This document shows positions 63,850 to 64,000 of a DNA stretch of 64,000 nucleotides, in pieces. How positions within the stretch are numbered: the stretch's first letter is position 1; every line of letters begins with the position of its first letter. A program made the translations under genes and the position numbers. The notes below the pieces were generated by a model, which saw nothing but the letters and a program-made list of their open reading frames with translations, did not search any database and was not told the origin of the DNA. This DNA is from Thermithiobacillus plumbiphilus (GTDB taxonomy: Bacteria; Pseudomonadota; Gammaproteobacteria; Acidithiobacillales; Thermithiobacillaceae): contig NZ_JBBPCO010000001.1 of NCBI RefSeq assembly GCF_038070005.1, positions 272,631 through 336,630 on the forward strand, given 5' to 3'.

Positions 63850-64000
63850 GCACTTCCTTCCGAAGGGAATTTTTGTTATCCAAAGGGAGTCATTGAAAAG
63901 CCCTGGGCAAGGGATCTCAATCGGACCTTTGGGCTATTTTTTATGGATCGCTTTGAGCTATAACTAGATTTTATTTATATAACTTTCGTACGATAGGGGG
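63850..64000 (-). promoter_or_regulatory. AT-rich leader upstream of glgB
   Basis: The last 151 bases hold no gene. From about 63930 to the edge the base composition turns sharply AT-rich, with several TATA-like strings on the minus strand (TTATATAAAT, TAGTTATAG) suited to a glgB promoter. No convincing -35/-10 pair can be chosen. Confidence 0.3.

Overview
The window is a chromosomal, GC-rich (about 60% by eye), densely coded stretch from a gammaproteobacterium. The firmest lineage evidence is gene order. The minus-strand run rluC / yceD-rpmF-plsX-fabH-fabD-fabG-acpP-fabF-pabB-pabC-mltG-tmk-holB-pilZ-tatD, with rne divergent from rluC, follows the rne-to-tatD order known from Pseudomonas-type gammaproteobacteria. 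A genus cannot be fixed. The mix of glycogen, oxidative pentose phosphate and anaplerotic genes would suit an autotrophic or sulfur-oxidising gammaproteobacterium (Acidithiobacillia or a similar group), but that is only a guess. I see no rRNA, tRNA, transposase, phage gene or CRISPR array.

Layout. 1-6.3 kb (minus): a nucleotidyltransferase-fold protein, a calcineurin-type phosphoesterase, glycogen debranching enzyme GlgX and 4-alpha-glucanotransferase MalQ (cut by the left edge). 6.4-9.9 kb: Nif3-like and LOG-family proteins (minus), then a SpeE-like methyltransferase and a stand-alone FIST sensor protein (plus). 9.9-13.5 kb (plus): a tightly coupled marR-ablA-ablB operon for the osmolyte N-epsilon-acetyl-beta-lysine, with a palindromic candidate operator, then a TerB-like protein. 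13.5-19.0 kb (minus): thioredoxin, a 76-aa protein, aminopeptidase N, an ABC-2 exporter and a membrane-anchored M23 peptidase. 19.1-25.3 kb: SelO (plus), then a repeat lipoprotein, a CMD-family protein, a UvrD-like helicase, a 53-aa Pmp3/YqaE proteolipid and a PhnP-like hydrolase (all minus), leading into TatD. 24.5-36.8 kb (minus): the fatty acid, folate and replication supercluster. 36.9-43.7 kb (plus): an anaplerotic block of PEP carboxylase and two-subunit pyruvate carboxylase, with maf coupled to its end. 43.7-51.2 kb: HAD phosphatase and RluC (minus), RNase E (plus), LMW phosphatase and UvrB (minus). 51.2-57.1 kb: aspartate aminotransferase (plus), then purT and a 1161-aa flavin/Fe-S protein (minus). 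57.2-63.85 kb: gnd-zwf-pgl (plus) against glgB-pgi (minus).

The two ends share a theme: GlgB, GlgX and MalQ build and break glycogen, Pgi links glucose-6-P to fructose-6-P, and Zwf/Pgl/Gnd oxidise glucose-6-P for NADPH. The most unusual gene is the 1161-aa protein at 52431-55916. It joins a GltD/NfnB-like dehydrogenase module with several cysteine motifs to a PyrK/NfnA-like ferredoxin-reductase module, behind a 230-residue N-terminal region I do not recognise. It reads like a one-chain relative of the NADH-dependent ferredoxin:NADP oxidoreductase Nfn and lies next to the NADPH-generating operon. Many genes in this window start with TTG, several supported by Shine-Dalgarno spacing.
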